A DNA stretch of 64,000 nucleotides from Bryobacterales bacterium (GCA_020854055.1 JADZGD010000044.1:62001-126000), one strand, 5' to 3'; numbered from the stretch's first letter, positions 11,650-21,765 are shown. The notes: a model not told the origin generated them from the sequence alone. Numbers and translations are program-made.

Positions 11650-14600
11650 CTAGAAAACGATTCGTCCCTGGATCTGGATGAACCGGTTGGTAGCTTGCGT
11701 TTGGGAGACAATCTGCCCGAAGTTGGTGCTGTAGGGATCACTAGCCGGAGCGGCGAACTGCGAGCGGTTCTGCAGGTTCAGGGCGTCAAGCCGCAGTTGC
11801 ACGCCCAGGCGCTCTTTGATGCGGAACTCCCGCTGGATGTTGGCGTTTACCTGGTTGGTGCTGTCGGTCCGCAGTGCGTCCAGGTACATGGGGAAGATCC
11901 GGCTGTGGTAGGCGGCGGGTCCGTTGGCCGCAACCCGCTCGAAGTTTGCGGTATTGAACCATTCAGAAAGGTTACGGGGCCCGGTACCGATTTCAGAATA
12001 ACTGCTGCCGTAATAGAAGTTGTTACCCCAACTGAGCATGTCGCCGGGCTGGTACTCGTAGGTCAGCGCAATCTGCCAGCCGCCGAAGGCCAGGTTCCAG
12101 ATGCCGGTGTGGGCGAAGCGCTGATTCTTGCCGAATGGCAATTGGTAGACGCCCATCGCCGTGAGCCGGTGCGGGCGCGCGCTGCCCGGGGTGGAGTACC
12201 AGGTTGGAGAGGCGTCGAATTCATTGATGAACACGGTAGCCGAACGCGTGTAAGTGCGCGAGTAGCCGGCGGTAAACTGGAGCCCCTTGGAGAAGCGCCG
12301 GTCGAGGCGGAGGTTCAATTGGTGCACCTTGGCGGCGCCTACCGGATCCTTCAAAGTAATGCCGCCCATCTGGGGATAGGGTCTGAGCAGCGCGTTCTTC
12401 TGGATGGTAGGCGTCATGAAGTAGGTTGTCGAGGTGGTCATGTACTTCCACAGCAGCGGATTGGATTGCTGGATGCCGGTGAAGTAGGGGTAGATGAACG
12501 GGCTGGCCACGTTCTTGGTCATGTCCGAAGCCAGCGCCTGGTTGCGTTTGAGGCCGGTCGCCCAGTAGGACTGCGGCAGCGCATTGATCGGGTGATCCAC
12601 CGTCAGGTCGTCGCCGTAGCTGCCCATGTAGCTGATATCGAGCAGCATGTTCTCGCTCAACTGCTGCTGCACGCCGCCCTGCCAGCGGTGAATCTTCTGC
12701 CGGCGGTAGTTGTCATAGTCGTAATAGTTGTAGCCGCCGCCCACCGAGATCATGTTGCCGATCTGGTTGCCGTAGGGGGTGTCGAACCGCGTCCCATCCC
12801 CGCGAACCGGGAATGGATTGGCCAGTGGCGGCACTCCGGCCGGAAGATCTCCGCTCAGCCAATGCAGTCCGAAGTCTACGCTTGCCAGGTTGGTGGTCGC
12901 CTGGCTGTAACCGGCCTGGTTGGGCGTTAGCTCCAGAGAGTTGAAGCTGTCGTAAAAGATTCCGTATCCGCCGCGTATCACCGTCTTTGAGGCTGCTCTA
13001 TAGGCCGCGGCCACACGCGGCATCCACATCAACTGGTTCTTCACCAGCGCCCGCGGATAGTTACCGGTGCCGGGGTAGATGGCCCCGCCCAGCACGTTGA
13101 AACTGGATGCCGGCCGCTCCGGCAGCGGCGACATGGCGTAGGCGGCCACCGCGGCGTCGGTTATGGGCAATTTCGCCGTCCTATCAAAGCCGGTGGCCAT
13201 TCGGTTGTAGCGCTCCGTCATCCCGAGTTCGTACTCGGCGCGCAGTCCCAGGTTCACCGTCAGCTTCTGAGTCAGCCGCCAGTTGTCGTTGAAGTAGGCG
13301 GCGTGCGCCGGGGTGTGCAGCGCGAAGCTCTCCAGCTTTTGAACCTGCCAGATGGTGGGCACTCCCAGCAGGAATGCCGCCCAAGGGTGGCCGAGCGCGC
13401 CCGGCGGGGTGTCGAAGTTATCGTCGTAGCGCCGGGTAAAGGTCTGGTCGAAGCTGAACCAGCCCGAGGTGTTGCCACCACCACCGCCGTTGAAGCGCAT
13501 GTCACGCGAATCCCATCCGGCACGCAGCGTATGGCTGCCGCTGACGTGAGAAAAGTCCAGCTTGCCCATCAGGGTCTGGAACCTGTTGTCCATGCTGTAG
13601 AGCGGCTGCCCCATGGGCTTGTAGGCGCCCAGCAGCAGGTAGGGGATGGTGTGTTCGTCACCAGCGAAGGTGTCCATGTAGGAGGGCAGGCCGACCTCGG
13701 AAGGCTTGTAGCTATAGGGAACCGTGGGGTGGGAGCCGGTGCGGAACTCGTTGAATCCAACCGAGAGATCCCACAGCGTGGTGGCGTTCTGGGTAAACAC
13801 CCAATCGACCATCGCGCCACGGTTGTGGCGGTTGGCGGCGGTGTCGTGCAGACCGGGGGCCGACTGATAGGTCCAGTCATCGGCGTTGGCGTTCCAGTCG
13901 TTCACGCTCCAGCGTCCGAAGAAACGGTGGCGGGAAGAGAGTTGGTAATCGACGCGGTTGGTGAGAGCGTAATAGCTCCAGTCGGACGGTTGGCCGGCGG
14001 CGTAGTAGTTGTTCAGCGGATCCTTGTTCGGCGCCGGCGAGTTGTTGGGCGTGGGCAGAAATCCGATGAATGTTTTCGCCATCGGGTTAAGAATTCGCGA
14101 CGGGGAGATGATGTTGCCCGGCATCGGGTCCCGGATGATATGTCCCGGACGCTTGAAATCCAGCCGCACGCTGAGCGGATCGTAGAGCTGATAGCGGGAG
14201 GGATCAACCGCCAGCAGATCGGAAAAGTCTCCGCCACGCTCGCCGAGCGTCGGAATTGTGTTGTTCAGCTTGTTGGGTTCGTCCGTCTTGTTGTCTTTGA
14301 ATCCGTTAAAACTGAAGAAAAAGAAGAGCTTATTTTTTCCGTTTACGATCTTGGGAATGAATACCGGTCCGCCTACGGCGACGGCATAGTTGTTGGAGTG
14401 GCCCGAAGGCTGTTTGTCCTGTGAGCGCAAGTAATTGGCCAGCGTAGTATTTCCGGCCGCTTCCGCCGCGGCGATACTACGGTAATAATTTTGCTTGGTG
14501 AAGAATGGAGAGCCGTTCCAGCGTTGCTGCCAATGCTGTTCGGTCAGGCTGCCATGAAGTTCGTTGGTGCCGGAGCGGGTGATGAAGCTGACGTTGTTGG

Positions 14601-15309
14601 CCGCGGTGTGCCCCACGGCGGCATCGAAGTTGCCGCCCTCGACCCGCAACTCCTGGACGGTATCAGAATAGGGAAGATAACCGGGCTGGGTGCCCTGGCC
14701 CTGATTCGGCATGCCGTCAATCTGGTTGTAGTTGCCGCCGGTGCCAGTAGCGGTGCCGACGCCCGAACCGGAGGCAACCGAATGCAGCGCGACGTAATTG
14801 TTCACACCACTTGCCACCACGCCGGGCGCCAGTTTCGCTAGTAAAATTACGTTGTTGCCCATCACCGGCATGTTCATCAGCAGGCGGTTCTCGAGCGTCC
14901 GGCCGGTGGATACGGCGTTGGTTTCAAGCAGTTGCGAATCGGCCGTGACCGAGACCGATTCGGTGACGGCGCCGATCTCCAGCTTCAGATTCACCTCTAC
15001 GTGGTCGCCCATTGCCAGGCCGACGCCCTTGCGAATTACGGTCTTGAACCCGGACATCTCGGCGGTGATCTCGTAGGTGCCGGGCAACAACAGATTCGCC
15101 TCGTAGTAACCGGTGGCGTTGGTTTGCGGATGAACCGTGGTGTTGGTGTCGGAGTTGCGTACCGTCAGGCGGACACCGGCCGCGGGCGTATTGCTCGGAT
15201 CCATGACCCGGCCGAAAATCTGCCCCCGGCCCTCTTGCGCCTGGAGAGTGGGTGAGGCCAGAATTAGCGCTGCCGCGCAGACCAGCCAATGTCGTTGTCG
15301 TAGTGTCAT
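11650..15309 (-). CDS. Oar-like TonB-dependent outer-membrane receptor with carboxypeptidase-regulatory domain
   Basis: 1219 residues from the ATG at 15309 (AGGGAG upstream); the longer open frame to 15423 lacks signal-peptide logic. A signal peptide (TLRQRHWLVCAAALILASPTL) leads into a carboxypeptidase-regulatory-like (transthyretin-like) domain at about 25-110 (GQIFGRVMDPSNTPAAGVRLTV). A plug domain follows (RLLMNMPVMGNNVILLAKLAPG; QIDGMPNQG), then a long beta barrel ending in ...IQGRIVF, whose terminal Phe is a Bam-recognition signal. This is the Oar-like family greatly expanded in Acidobacteriota, thought to import or bind oligosaccharides or peptides; ligand unknown. It is divergent from the TolB/TPR gene with a 125-nt spacer carrying GTAACG repeats, so common regulation is likely. 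Confidence 0.93.
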   Translation of the reverse strand: MTLRQRHWLVCAAALILASPTLQAQEGRGQIFGRVMDPSNTPAAGVRLTVRNSDTNTTVHPQTNATGYYEANLLLPGTYEITAEMSGFKTVIRKGVGLAMGDHVEVNLKLEIGAVTESVSVTADSQLLETNAVSTGRTLENRLLMNMPVMGNNVILLAKLAPGVVASGVNNYVALHSVASGSGVGTATGTGGNYNQIDGMPNQGQGTQPGYLPYSDTVQELRVEGGNFDAAVGHTAANNVSFITRSGTNELHGSLTEQHWQQRWNGSPFFTKQNYYRSIAAAEAAGNTTLANYLRSQDKQPSGHSNNYAVAVGGPVFIPKIVNGKNKLFFFFSFNGFKDNKTDEPNKLNNTIPTLGERGGDFSDLLAVDPSRYQLYDPLSVRLDFKRPGHIIRDPMPGNIISPSRILNPMAKTFIGFLPTPNNSPAPNKDPLNNYYAAGQPSDWSYYALTNRVDYQLSSRHRFFGRWSVNDWNANADDWTYQSAPGLHDTAANRHNRGAMVDWVFTQNATTLWDLSVGFNEFRTGSHPTVPYSYKPSEVGLPSYMDTFAGDEHTIPYLLLGAYKPMGQPLYSMDNRFQTLMGKLDFSHVSGSHTLRAGWDSRDMRFNGGGGGNTSGWFSFDQTFTRRYDDNFDTPPGALGHPWAAFLLGVPTIWQVQKLESFALHTPAHAAYFNDNWRLTQKLTVNLGLRAEYELGMTERYNRMATGFDRTAKLPITDAAVAAYAMSPLPERPASSFNVLGGAIYPGTGNYPRALVKNQLMWMPRVAAAYRAASKTVIRGGYGIFYDSFNSLELTPNQAGYSQATTNLASVDFGLHWLSGDLPAGVPPLANPFPVRGDGTRFDTPYGNQIGNMISVGGGYNYYDYDNYRRQKIHRWQGGVQQQLSENMLLDISYMGSYGDDLTVDHPINALPQSYWATGLKRNQALASDMTKNVASPFIYPYFTGIQQSNPLLWKYMTTSTTYFMTPTIQKNALLRPYPQMGGITLKDPVGAAKVHQLNLRLDRRFSKGLQFTAGYSRTYTRSATVFINEFDASPTWYSTPGSARPHRLTAMGVYQLPFGKNQRFAHTGIWNLAFGGWQIALTYEYQPGDMLSWGNNFYYGSSYSEIGTGPRNLSEWFNTANFERVAANGPAAYHSRIFPMYLDALRTDSTNQVNANIQREFRIKERLGVQLRLDALNLQNRSQFAAPASDPYSTNFGQIVSQTQATNRFIQIQGRIVF

Positions 15310-15360
15310 GCGTGCTCCCTGTGCGCCTTGAATTTTATGTTGAAACGCAAATAAATAGAA

Positions 15361-15394
15361 GTAACGAAAGAATGCCGTAACGTTCGCTGTAACG
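15361..15394 (+). repeat. three GTAACG direct repeats in divergent promoter region
   Basis: GTAACG occurs at 15361-15366, 15377-15382 and 15389-15394. The last two are 12 bp apart, start to start, and each is followed by T. The same 12-bp-spaced pair recurs at 17348-17365, at the other end of the adjacent gene. The position between the receptor gene and the TolB/TPR gene suggests binding sites for a regulator; this is inference. Confidence 0.5.
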
Positions 15395-15404
15395 TACATT
15401 CGGC

Positions 15405-15410
15405 TATAAT
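15405..15410 (+). promoter_or_regulatory. candidate -10 box for the TolB/TPR gene
   Basis: A perfect TATAAT lies 25 nt before the TTG start at 15435. The region 16-17 bp upstream gives only a weak -35 (TTCGCT at 15383-15388), which overlaps the GTAACG repeats, as expected for an activator-dependent promoter. The predicted transcript would begin near 15417. Confidence 0.4.
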
Positions 15411-15415
15411 TGCTT

Positions 15416-15434
15416 CCGGACACAACTTGTCCGG
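15416..15434. promoter_or_regulatory. 19-bp inverted repeat abutting the TolB/TPR gene start
   Basis: CCGGACA (15416-15422), CAACT, TGTCCGG (15428-15434): perfect 7-bp arms with a 5-nt spacer, ending on the base before the TTG start. It begins where the transcript from the TATAAT at 15405 should start. It may be a dyad operator for autoregulation, or a 5' hairpin hiding the start codon. No Shine-Dalgarno sequence is visible between it and the TTG. Confidence 0.45.
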
Positions 15435-17351
15435 TTGAGCCGTGTTACGTTGAGCAGCATTGATTTCACCCCCTCGGCGTCAGAAGTGAAAGCGGTATTG
15501 GCGCGGATTCTCGCCAGCCGGGGCTTTGCCGCCTCCGAGCGCCTGAGCCGCCTGCTCCGCTTCACGGTCGAGCAGACCCTTGCGGGCAGCGGGCATGGTC
15601 TCAAAGAGTACCAACTCGGCGTGGCGCTGTTCGACCGGCGGGAGGATTTCGATCCCCGCATCGATCCCATCGTTCGCGTGGAGGTTTCGCGCCTGCGTGT
15701 CCGCTTAAAGGAGTACTACGAGGGCGAGGGCCGCGGCGATCCGATCTTTATCGAATACCCCAAGCGCAGCTATGCCCCGGTGTTCCGCCAGTCTACTCCA
15801 CCGGTGGCGGAGGAGGTTCCCGAACCGGCGGCGCCACTGGACCCTGCCTTGGCGGTCAGACGCCGGCCAATCCGGTTGTGGGTTTGGTCGATCGGGGGTC
15901 TGGCGGCGCTGGCTGCCGTGGCGCTGCTCATTTGGAGTCTGCGCCGCCCTCCCGCGCCGGGGGTCGAATCCGCCTCCATCGCGGTGCTGCCGTTCGCCGA
16001 TCTCTCCCCGGATCACGACCAGGAGTACCTGAGCGACGGTCTGACCGAGGAAATTATCAATGCCCTTTCCAAGGTACCGGGATTGCGCGTGGTGGCCCGC
16101 ACGTCGACCTTCGCCTTCAAGGGCCGTCCGGCCGATGTGAGGGAGATCGGCACCCGGCTGAACGTCGCCACGCTGATGGAAGGTTCGCTGCGTAAAGAGG
16201 GTGACCGGCTGCGGATCACCGCCCAGTTGATCAACGTTTCCAACGGCTATCACCTGTGGTCGGAGACCTATGAGGTTCAGATGAAGTCCGTTTTCCGGCT
16301 TCAGGATGATATCTCCCGCGCCATCACCAATGCCCTGCGCGATCGTCTCGGCGCGGGCGCGGCCGTGCCTGCCACCGGACGCCTGCCGGCGAATGCGAAC
16401 GCCTATCAGCTTTATCTAAAAGGGCGCTACTATTGGAACCGGCGCACCGAGCAGGGCTTTGTCAAGGCGCTGGAGTTGTTCCAGCAGAGCATCGCCGCCG
16501 ATTCCGGTTATGCCCGGGCCTGGGCCGGAGCGGCCGACGCCTGGGCCGCGCTGGGCGTCTATAGCGCCCGGCCTCCCAACGAAGTGATGCCGTCGGCCCG
16601 GGTTGCCGTGCAAAAGGCGCTGGCGCTCGATGACACCCTGGCTGAAGCCCATGCCTCGCTCGGCTATATCCGGGCCACCTACGAGTGGGATTGGGTGGGG
16701 GCCGAGTCTGAGTTCCGCCGGGCCATCGAGCTGAATCCGAACTACGCCACCGCCCACCAGTGGTACGCGGTCAGCGTTCTCTATCCCCAGCGCCGCATGG
16801 CGGAAGCCGCGGGACAGATCCGGCTGGCTCACCAGACCGACCCGCTATCACTGATCGTGAACACCGCCGTCGGCCTGACGTCGATGCTCTCACGCGACTA
16901 CGGTGGCGCGGTGGATGAGTTTCGCCGGGTCTTGAAAATGGACCCTGGATTTTACATGGGCGAGCGCAGCCTGGGCATTGCGCTGCTGCTGCGAGGCGAT
17001 TTGGCGGAGGCGATCAGCGCCCTCGATCGCGCCCATGAGCTTTCGGGCGGCAACCCGATTGTTCTCGGTGAACTTGGCCGGGCCTACGGACAAGCCAAGC
17101 GCACCGCCGATGCCCGCCGCGTGCTGGATCAACTCCTGGCGCTGCGCGAGCAGCGGTATGTCTCCCCGGAGGCGCTCGCCCAGTGCTACATCGGGCTGGG
17201 GGATCGCGATGCGGCCTTTGAGTGGCTGAATCGGGCCATGGATGAACACGCCGGGTCAGTCGCCAGTATCGCAGTCGATCCACTGTACGACCCGCTTCGC
17301 ACGGACGCCCGCTTTGCCGGTCTGCTGACCCGAATTCATCTGGTACCGTAA
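15435..17351 (+). CDS. TolB-like/TPR protein with winged-helix-like N-terminus
   Basis: 638 residues from a TTG at 15435; another in-frame TTG is at 15450 and no ATG is nearby. Residues ~10-115 form a conserved module (LSRLLRFTVEQTL, LKEYQLGVALFDR, FDPRIDPIVRVEVSRLR, EYPKRSYAPVF). Its ending resembles the recognition helix and wing of OmpR/CadC-type DNA-binding domains, which is inference. A transmembrane helix follows near 147-167, then a TolB N-terminal/FlgO-like domain (ASIAVLPFADLSP, YLSDGLTEEIINAL) and TPR repeats from about 320 to the end. The CadC-like topology would put TPRs in the periplasm and the N-terminus in the cytoplasm. It is divergent from the Oar-like receptor, a plausible target. 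A paralogue is at 55192. Confidence 0.85.
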   Translation: MSRVTLSSIDFTPSASEVKAVLARILASRGFAASERLSRLLRFTVEQTLAGSGHGLKEYQLGVALFDRREDFDPRIDPIVRVEVSRLRVRLKEYYEGEGRGDPIFIEYPKRSYAPVFRQSTPPVAEEVPEPAAPLDPALAVRRRPIRLWVWSIGGLAALAAVALLIWSLRRPPAPGVESASIAVLPFADLSPDHDQEYLSDGLTEEIINALSKVPGLRVVARTSTFAFKGRPADVREIGTRLNVATLMEGSLRKEGDRLRITAQLINVSNGYHLWSETYEVQMKSVFRLQDDISRAITNALRDRLGAGAAVPATGRLPANANAYQLYLKGRYYWNRRTEQGFVKALELFQQSIAADSGYARAWAGAADAWAALGVYSARPPNEVMPSARVAVQKALALDDTLAEAHASLGYIRATYEWDWVGAESEFRRAIELNPNYATAHQWYAVSVLYPQRRMAEAAGQIRLAHQTDPLSLIVNTAVGLTSMLSRDYGGAVDEFRRVLKMDPGFYMGERSLGIALLLRGDLAEAISALDRAHELSGGNPIVLGELGRAYGQAKRTADARRVLDQLLALREQRYVSPEALAQCYIGLGDRDAAFEWLNRAMDEHAGSVASIAVDPLYDPLRTDARFAGLLTRIHLVP

Positions 17352-17365
17352 CGAACCGGGTAACG
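17348..17365 (+). repeat. GTAACG-N6-GTAACG direct repeat at 3' end of TolB/TPR gene
   Basis: GTAACG at 17348-17353 (containing the TAA stop) and 17360-17365, 12 bp apart and followed by T, as in the pair at 15377-15394. The spacer sequences differ (AACCGG here, TTCGCT there), so it is not a simple duplicated segment. It lies about 200 nt upstream of clpB. Confidence 0.45.
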
Positions 17366-17565
17366 TGCGGCGGCCTTCGCGGTAAGGGATGGCGCAAGTC
17401 CGGCGTATGGCCGGATAAAAATATAAAAAGTTTGCCAGTAGCGTCCAACGGACAGAGGGGCGGTACACGTTGCATGGAATCAAAAATCTGCTAGTCACAC
17501 GCTAAACTTTATAGACAACGCGACACTAAATGTGATACGCTGATTCCAGGTTTAGAGGCTGCGCT
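17366..17565. other. geneless leader region upstream of clpB
   Basis: No open frame of note. It contains a small 6-bp hairpin (TCCGGC 17399-17404 with GCCGGA 17410-17415) followed by a 15-nt A/T-only stretch, and a possible -10 (TATAGA at 17510-17515) without a good -35. I found neither a CIRCE element nor a convincing HAIR element here. Confidence 0.5.
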
Positions 17566-20193
17566 ATGGATATCAACCGTTTCACCGAGAAAGTTCAGGA
17601 GGGTCTCCGGGCTGCCCAATCCAAAGCGGTCCGGTACGGTAACCAGCAGATTGACGTGGAACATCTGCTGGTGGCTCTGCTCGAGCAGGAAAATGGTCTT
17701 GCTCCCTCCATCCTTATAAAAGCCGGTGTCAACCTGGAGACTCTGCACAGGCGACTCGAGCAGGAACTCGACCGGCTGCCCAAGGTCTCGGGCCCCGGTG
17801 GCGCGCCCGATCAGATTTTTGTTACCCAGCGCTTGCAGAAGCTGTTCACCCAGGCCGAGGATGAGGCCCGCCGCCTCAAAGACGAGTACGTCTCGGTGGA
17901 GCACCTGCTGCTGGCCATGAGCGAAGACAAGGCCGCCCTCGGCAAGATTCTCACCGAGCACGGCGCCACCCGTGACCGGCTGATGAAGGCGCTCCAGGAA
18001 GTCCGTGGAAATCAGAGGGTTACCTCCACCAACCCGGAGGCTACCTACGAGGCTCTGGAGCGCTACGGGCGCGACCTCAGCAAACTGGCCGCGCAGGGAA
18101 AGCTCGATCCGGTCATCGGGCGCGATGAGGAGATTCGCCGCACCATCCAGGTGCTCTCGCGCCGCACGAAGAACAACCCGGTGCTGATTGGCGAGCCCGG
18201 CGTTGGCAAGACGGCCATTGTCGAGGGCCTGGCGCAGCGAATCTTGCGTGGCGACGTTCCCGAGAGTCTGAAGGACAAGCGGGTCGTGTCGCTCGACATG
18301 GGCGCGCTGATCGCCGGCGCCAAGTACCGCGGCGAGTTCGAGGAGCGTCTGAAGGCCGTCCTCAAGGAGGTGCAGGCGAGCGAAGGCCAGGTAATCCTTT
18401 TTATCGACGAGTTGCACACCGTGGTGGGCGCGGGCAAGGCCGAGGGCGCGATGGATGCCGGCAACTTATTGAAGCCGATGCTCGCTCGCGGCGAGTTGCA
18501 CTGCATCGGCGCGACCACGCTCGATGAGTACCGCAAGCACATCGAAAAGGATGCCGCCCTGGAGCGCCGCTTCCAGCCCGTGCTGGTGGACCAGCCCTCG
18601 GTGGAAGACACCATCTCCATTCTGCGCGGGTTGAAGGACCGTTACGAAGTTCACCACGGGGTCCGCATCAAAGACGCCGCGCTGGTATCGGCGGCCGTAT
18701 TATCGAACCGCTACATTTCGGACCGCTTTCTGCCTGACAAGGCGATTGACCTGGTGGACGAGGCCGCGGCCAAGCTGAAGACGGAGATCGATTCGATGCC
18801 GGTGGAACTGGATGAGGTCACCCGGCGCACGATGCAACTGGAGATCGAGCGCGAAGCGCTTAAAAAGGAGACCGACTCGGCCTCCCGTGACCGGCTGCAA
18901 AAGATCGAGCAGGAGCTGGCTTCGCTCAAGACCGAATCGGCCGCGCTCAAGGCCCGCTGGCAGACTGAGAAAGCGGGGGTGGAGCGGCTTCGTTCGCTCC
19001 GCGAGCAGTTGGAACAGACGCGGCTGGCGATCGAAAAGGCCGAGCGCGAATACGACCTGAACCGCGCCGCCGAGCTCAAGTACGGCACCATCACCCAGTT
19101 GGAGCGTCAGATCAAGGACGAGGAGCGGCGGCTGGCCGCAAACCAGGGCGTCTCCCGCCTGATCAAAGAAGAAGTGGACGAAGACGACATCGCCGAAGTG
19201 GTCAGCCGCTGGACCGGTATCCCGGTCTCGAAGCTGCTCGAGGGCGAGATGCAGAAACTGCTTCACCTGGACGATGAATTGCACCGGCGTGTCATCGGCC
19301 AGGACGAGGCCGTCCAGGCGGTTACCGAAGCGGTGATCCGCGCGCGGTCCGGGCTGAAGGATCCGGCGCGTCCGGTCGGCAGTTTTATCTTCCTGGGACC
19401 CACCGGCGTCGGCAAGACCGAACTGGCCCGCGCCCTGGCCGAGTTTCTGTTTGATGACGAGCGGGCCATGGTGCGTATCGATATGTCGGAGTACCAGGAG
19501 AAGCACACCGTGGCACGGTTGATCGGCGCTCCCCCGGGATATGTCGGTTTTGAGGAGGGCGGCCAGCTCACCGAGGCGGTCCGGCGGCGGCCTTATTGCG
19601 TGATTCTGTTTGACGAAATCGAAAAGGCGCACAGCGACGTCTTTAATGTGATGCTGCAGATTCTTGATGACGGGCGGCTCACCGACGGCCAGGGGCGGAC
19701 GGTGGATTTCCGCAACACCATCATCATCATGACCTCCAATGTCGGTAGCCATCGCATTCTGGAATACCGCGGCGCTTTCGATGGCGATGCTTATGAGCGC
19801 ATGAAGAGCGCCGTGCTCGACGAACTGCGCCACGGTTTTCGTCCGGAGTTTCTCAACCGCCTGGACGAGATCATTGTTTTCCACGCGTTGACCGAGGAGC
19901 ACCTGATGAAGATCGTCGACATCCAGTTGGGCGGCTTGCGGCACCGGCTGGAAGACCGCCGGATCCGGCTGGAGCTGACCGGCGCCGCCAGACAGCACCT
20001 GGTTCGCGCCGGCTACGACCCGAATTATGGCGCCCGCCCGCTAAAGCGTGCCATCCAAAGGGAAGTGGAGACGCCGGTTGCGCGCCTCATTGTGAAGGGT
20101 GAAGTTGAAGAAAGTCAGACCGTCTTTGTCGATTACGACGCCGGTCGCGGCGCCTTGACGTTTGTCACCACGAAGAATACCGTCGAGGTGTAA
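17566..20193 (+). CDS. clpB: ClpB protein disaggregase
   Basis: 875 residues, typical of ClpB. With DnaK/DnaJ it extracts and refolds aggregated proteins after stress in the cytoplasm. Domains in order: Clp N repeats (1-150, [13 protein letters not shown]...), AAA1 with Walker A GEPGVGKT at 209-216 and Walker [11 protein letters not shown], the coiled-coil M domain (about 405-530), AAA2 with Walker A GPTGVGKT at 611-618 and Walker [13 protein letters not shown], and the D2-small domain. The ATG at 17566 follows a modest TAGAGG. It leads a run of quality-control genes (degP, hsp20, lon) on the same strand with short gaps. Confidence 0.97.
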   Translation: MDINRFTEKVQEGLRAAQSKAVRYGNQQIDVEHLLVALLEQENGLAPSILIKAGVNLETLHRRLEQELDRLPKVSGPGGAPDQIFVTQRLQKLFTQAEDEARRLKDEYVSVEHLLLAMSEDKAALGKILTEHGATRDRLMKALQEVRGNQRVTSTNPEATYEALERYGRDLSKLAAQGKLDPVIGRDEEIRRTIQVLSRRTKNNPVLIGEPGVGKTAIVEGLAQRILRGDVPESLKDKRVVSLDMGALIAGAKYRGEFEERLKAVLKEVQASEGQVILFIDELHTVVGAGKAEGAMDAGNLLKPMLARGELHCIGATTLDEYRKHIEKDAALERRFQPVLVDQPSVEDTISILRGLKDRYEVHHGVRIKDAALVSAAVLSNRYISDRFLPDKAIDLVDEAAAKLKTEIDSMPVELDEVTRRTMQLEIEREALKKETDSASRDRLQKIEQELASLKTESAALKARWQTEKAGVERLRSLREQLEQTRLAIEKAEREYDLNRAAELKYGTITQLERQIKDEERRLAANQGVSRLIKEEVDEDDIAEVVSRWTGIPVSKLLEGEMQKLLHLDDELHRRVIGQDEAVQAVTEAVIRARSGLKDPARPVGSFIFLGPTGVGKTELARALAEFLFDDERAMVRIDMSEYQEKHTVARLIGAPPGYVGFEEGGQLTEAVRRRPYCVILFDEIEKAHSDVFNVMLQILDDGRLTDGQGRTVDFRNTIIIMTSNVGSHRILEYRGAFDGDAYERMKSAVLDELRHGFRPEFLNRLDEIIVFHALTEEHLMKIVDIQLGGLRHRLEDRRIRLELTGAARQHLVRAGYDPNYGARPLKRAIQREVETPVARLIVKGEVEESQTVFVDYDAGRGALTFVTTKNTVEV

Positions 20194-20219
20194 CCATTCT
20201 GGGAAAGAGGAAAAATTCA

Positions 20220-21713
20220 ATGATTGCTCCACTCCGTGTTCGCCGTTCCACCGCGGTGGTTTCTCTCGTGCTCGCCCTGCTGGTAGGGGGCCTTTTGACC
20301 TTTGGCGGCATCCACCTTCTGAGCGGCGCCGGTGGATTGGTACCGGTCTACGTTAGCTCGGTCAGCGCGCAGGACGCCGGTTCGCTCGCGACCGGATTCG
20401 CCCCGATCGTCAAGCGGGCCATGCCCGCGGTGGTGAACATTGCTTCTTCCCGGGTGACCAAGACGCAGGCGGGCGACAATCCGTTGTTCAACGACCCGAT
20501 GTTCCGCCAGTTTTTCGGCGATCAGTTTCCCAACGTTCCGCGTGAACGTAAGGAACGGGGTCTCGGCTCGGGAGTGATCATCAATCGCGACGGGTACATC
20601 CTGACCAACAATCACGTCATCGAAAAGGCGACCGAGATTACGGTCTCGCTGGCTGACCGGCGTGAGTTCAAAGGCAAGGTGGTGGGCGCCGACCCGCTGT
20701 CCGACATCGCGGTGGTGAAGATTGACGCCGGCGATTCGCTGCCGGTGCTGCCCTTCAGCGATTCTTCGCGCGCCCTGGTGGGCGACATCGTACTTGCCAT
20801 CGGCAACCCGTTTGGTATCGGGCAGACGGTCACCATGGGGATCATCAGCGCCACCAGCCGCGGAGGGCTTGGCATTGAAGACTATGAAGACTTCATTCAG
20901 ACCGATGCCGCCATCAATCCGGGCAACTCCGGCGGAGCGCTGATCAACACCCGCGGTGAGCTGGTGGGTGTCAACACGGCGATCCTGGCGGGACGTTCCG
21001 GTGGTAACCAGGGCATCGGATTCGCGATTCCCATTAATATGGCTCGCCACGTGATGGACCAGATTCTGAAGAACGGAAAGGTCATCCGCGGCTACATCGG
21101 CATCAATATTCAGGAAGTGACTCCGGAACTGGCCAAGGCATTCGGTATGAAGGGCCAAAACGGCGTGGCGATCACCGGGATTGAGCCGGACGGCCCGGCA
21201 GCGAACTCCGGCCTGCAAGTGGGCGACGTCATCACTGCGATGAACGGCGAGCGGGTACAGGACATCAACACGTTCCGGTTGCACGTTTCGCAAATGGCGC
21301 CCGGCACCAGTGTCAGACTTGGCGTGCTGCGGGAAAACGGTCAGACCAAGGACGTCACCGTGAAGCTCGGCGAACTGCCCACAGGCAAGGCCGAGTCCGG
21401 AGGCGGCGAGGGCGAGGGCGGCGAACAGACCACTCTTTCCGGCGTTACGGTGGACCGGCTCACCGCGCAGATGATCCAGCGGCTCGGCGTGCCCGCGGGC
21501 ACCAAGGGCGTGGTGGTTACCAACATCGATCCTGCGAGCGCGGCTTCGGGCTCCGGCCTGCAGCAGGGTGATGTCATTCAATCGATTAATCGCCAGCCGG
21601 TCACGAGCGTTGCCGACTACAACCGGCTCATCCGCCAGGTGGGAAAGAAGCCGGTTCTGCTGCGCGTGGCGCGGGGCGAGGGATCGTTGTTCATCGTGAT
21701 CCAGCCCGAATAG
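20220..21713 (+). CDS. DegP/HtrA-family periplasmic serine protease-chaperone
   Basis: 497 residues. An N-terminal signal/anchor helix (STAVVSLVLALLVGGLLTFGG) exports the rest. The trypsin-like domain carries the full triad: His132 (TNNHVIE), Asp162 (LSDIAVV) and Ser237 (GNSGGALI). Two PDZ domains follow, the first near 290-380 (GYIGINIQEVT) and the second near 405-497 (GTKGVVVTNIDPASAA), separated by a Gly/Glu-rich linker. It degrades or holds misfolded envelope proteins. AGAGGA lies 9 nt before the ATG, 26 nt after clpB, so cotranscription is likely. The symbol degP, degQ or mucD cannot be decided from sequence alone. Confidence 0.95.
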   Translation: MIAPLRVRRSTAVVSLVLALLVGGLLTFGGIHLLSGAGGLVPVYVSSVSAQDAGSLATGFAPIVKRAMPAVVNIASSRVTKTQAGDNPLFNDPMFRQFFGDQFPNVPRERKERGLGSGVIINRDGYILTNNHVIEKATEITVSLADRREFKGKVVGADPLSDIAVVKIDAGDSLPVLPFSDSSRALVGDIVLAIGNPFGIGQTVTMGIISATSRGGLGIEDYEDFIQTDAAINPGNSGGALINTRGELVGVNTAILAGRSGGNQGIGFAIPINMARHVMDQILKNGKVIRGYIGINIQEVTPELAKAFGMKGQNGVAITGIEPDGPAANSGLQVGDVITAMNGERVQDINTFRLHVSQMAPGTSVRLGVLRENGQTKDVTVKLGELPTGKAESGGGEGEGGEQTTLSGVTVDRLTAQMIQRLGVPAGTKGVVVTNIDPASAASGSGLQQGDVIQSINRQPVTSVADYNRLIRQVGKKPVLLRVARGEGSLFIVIQPE

Positions 21714-21765
21714 CCGGCGCGCCGGCGCCATCCGGCGTAGCGTGAAAGGAGGAATCTGATAACCC

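Noticed and set aside
17399..17430. Terminator after the first TolB/TPR gene
   Set aside because: The 6-bp hairpin is followed by A-rich, not T-rich, sequence on the plus strand.
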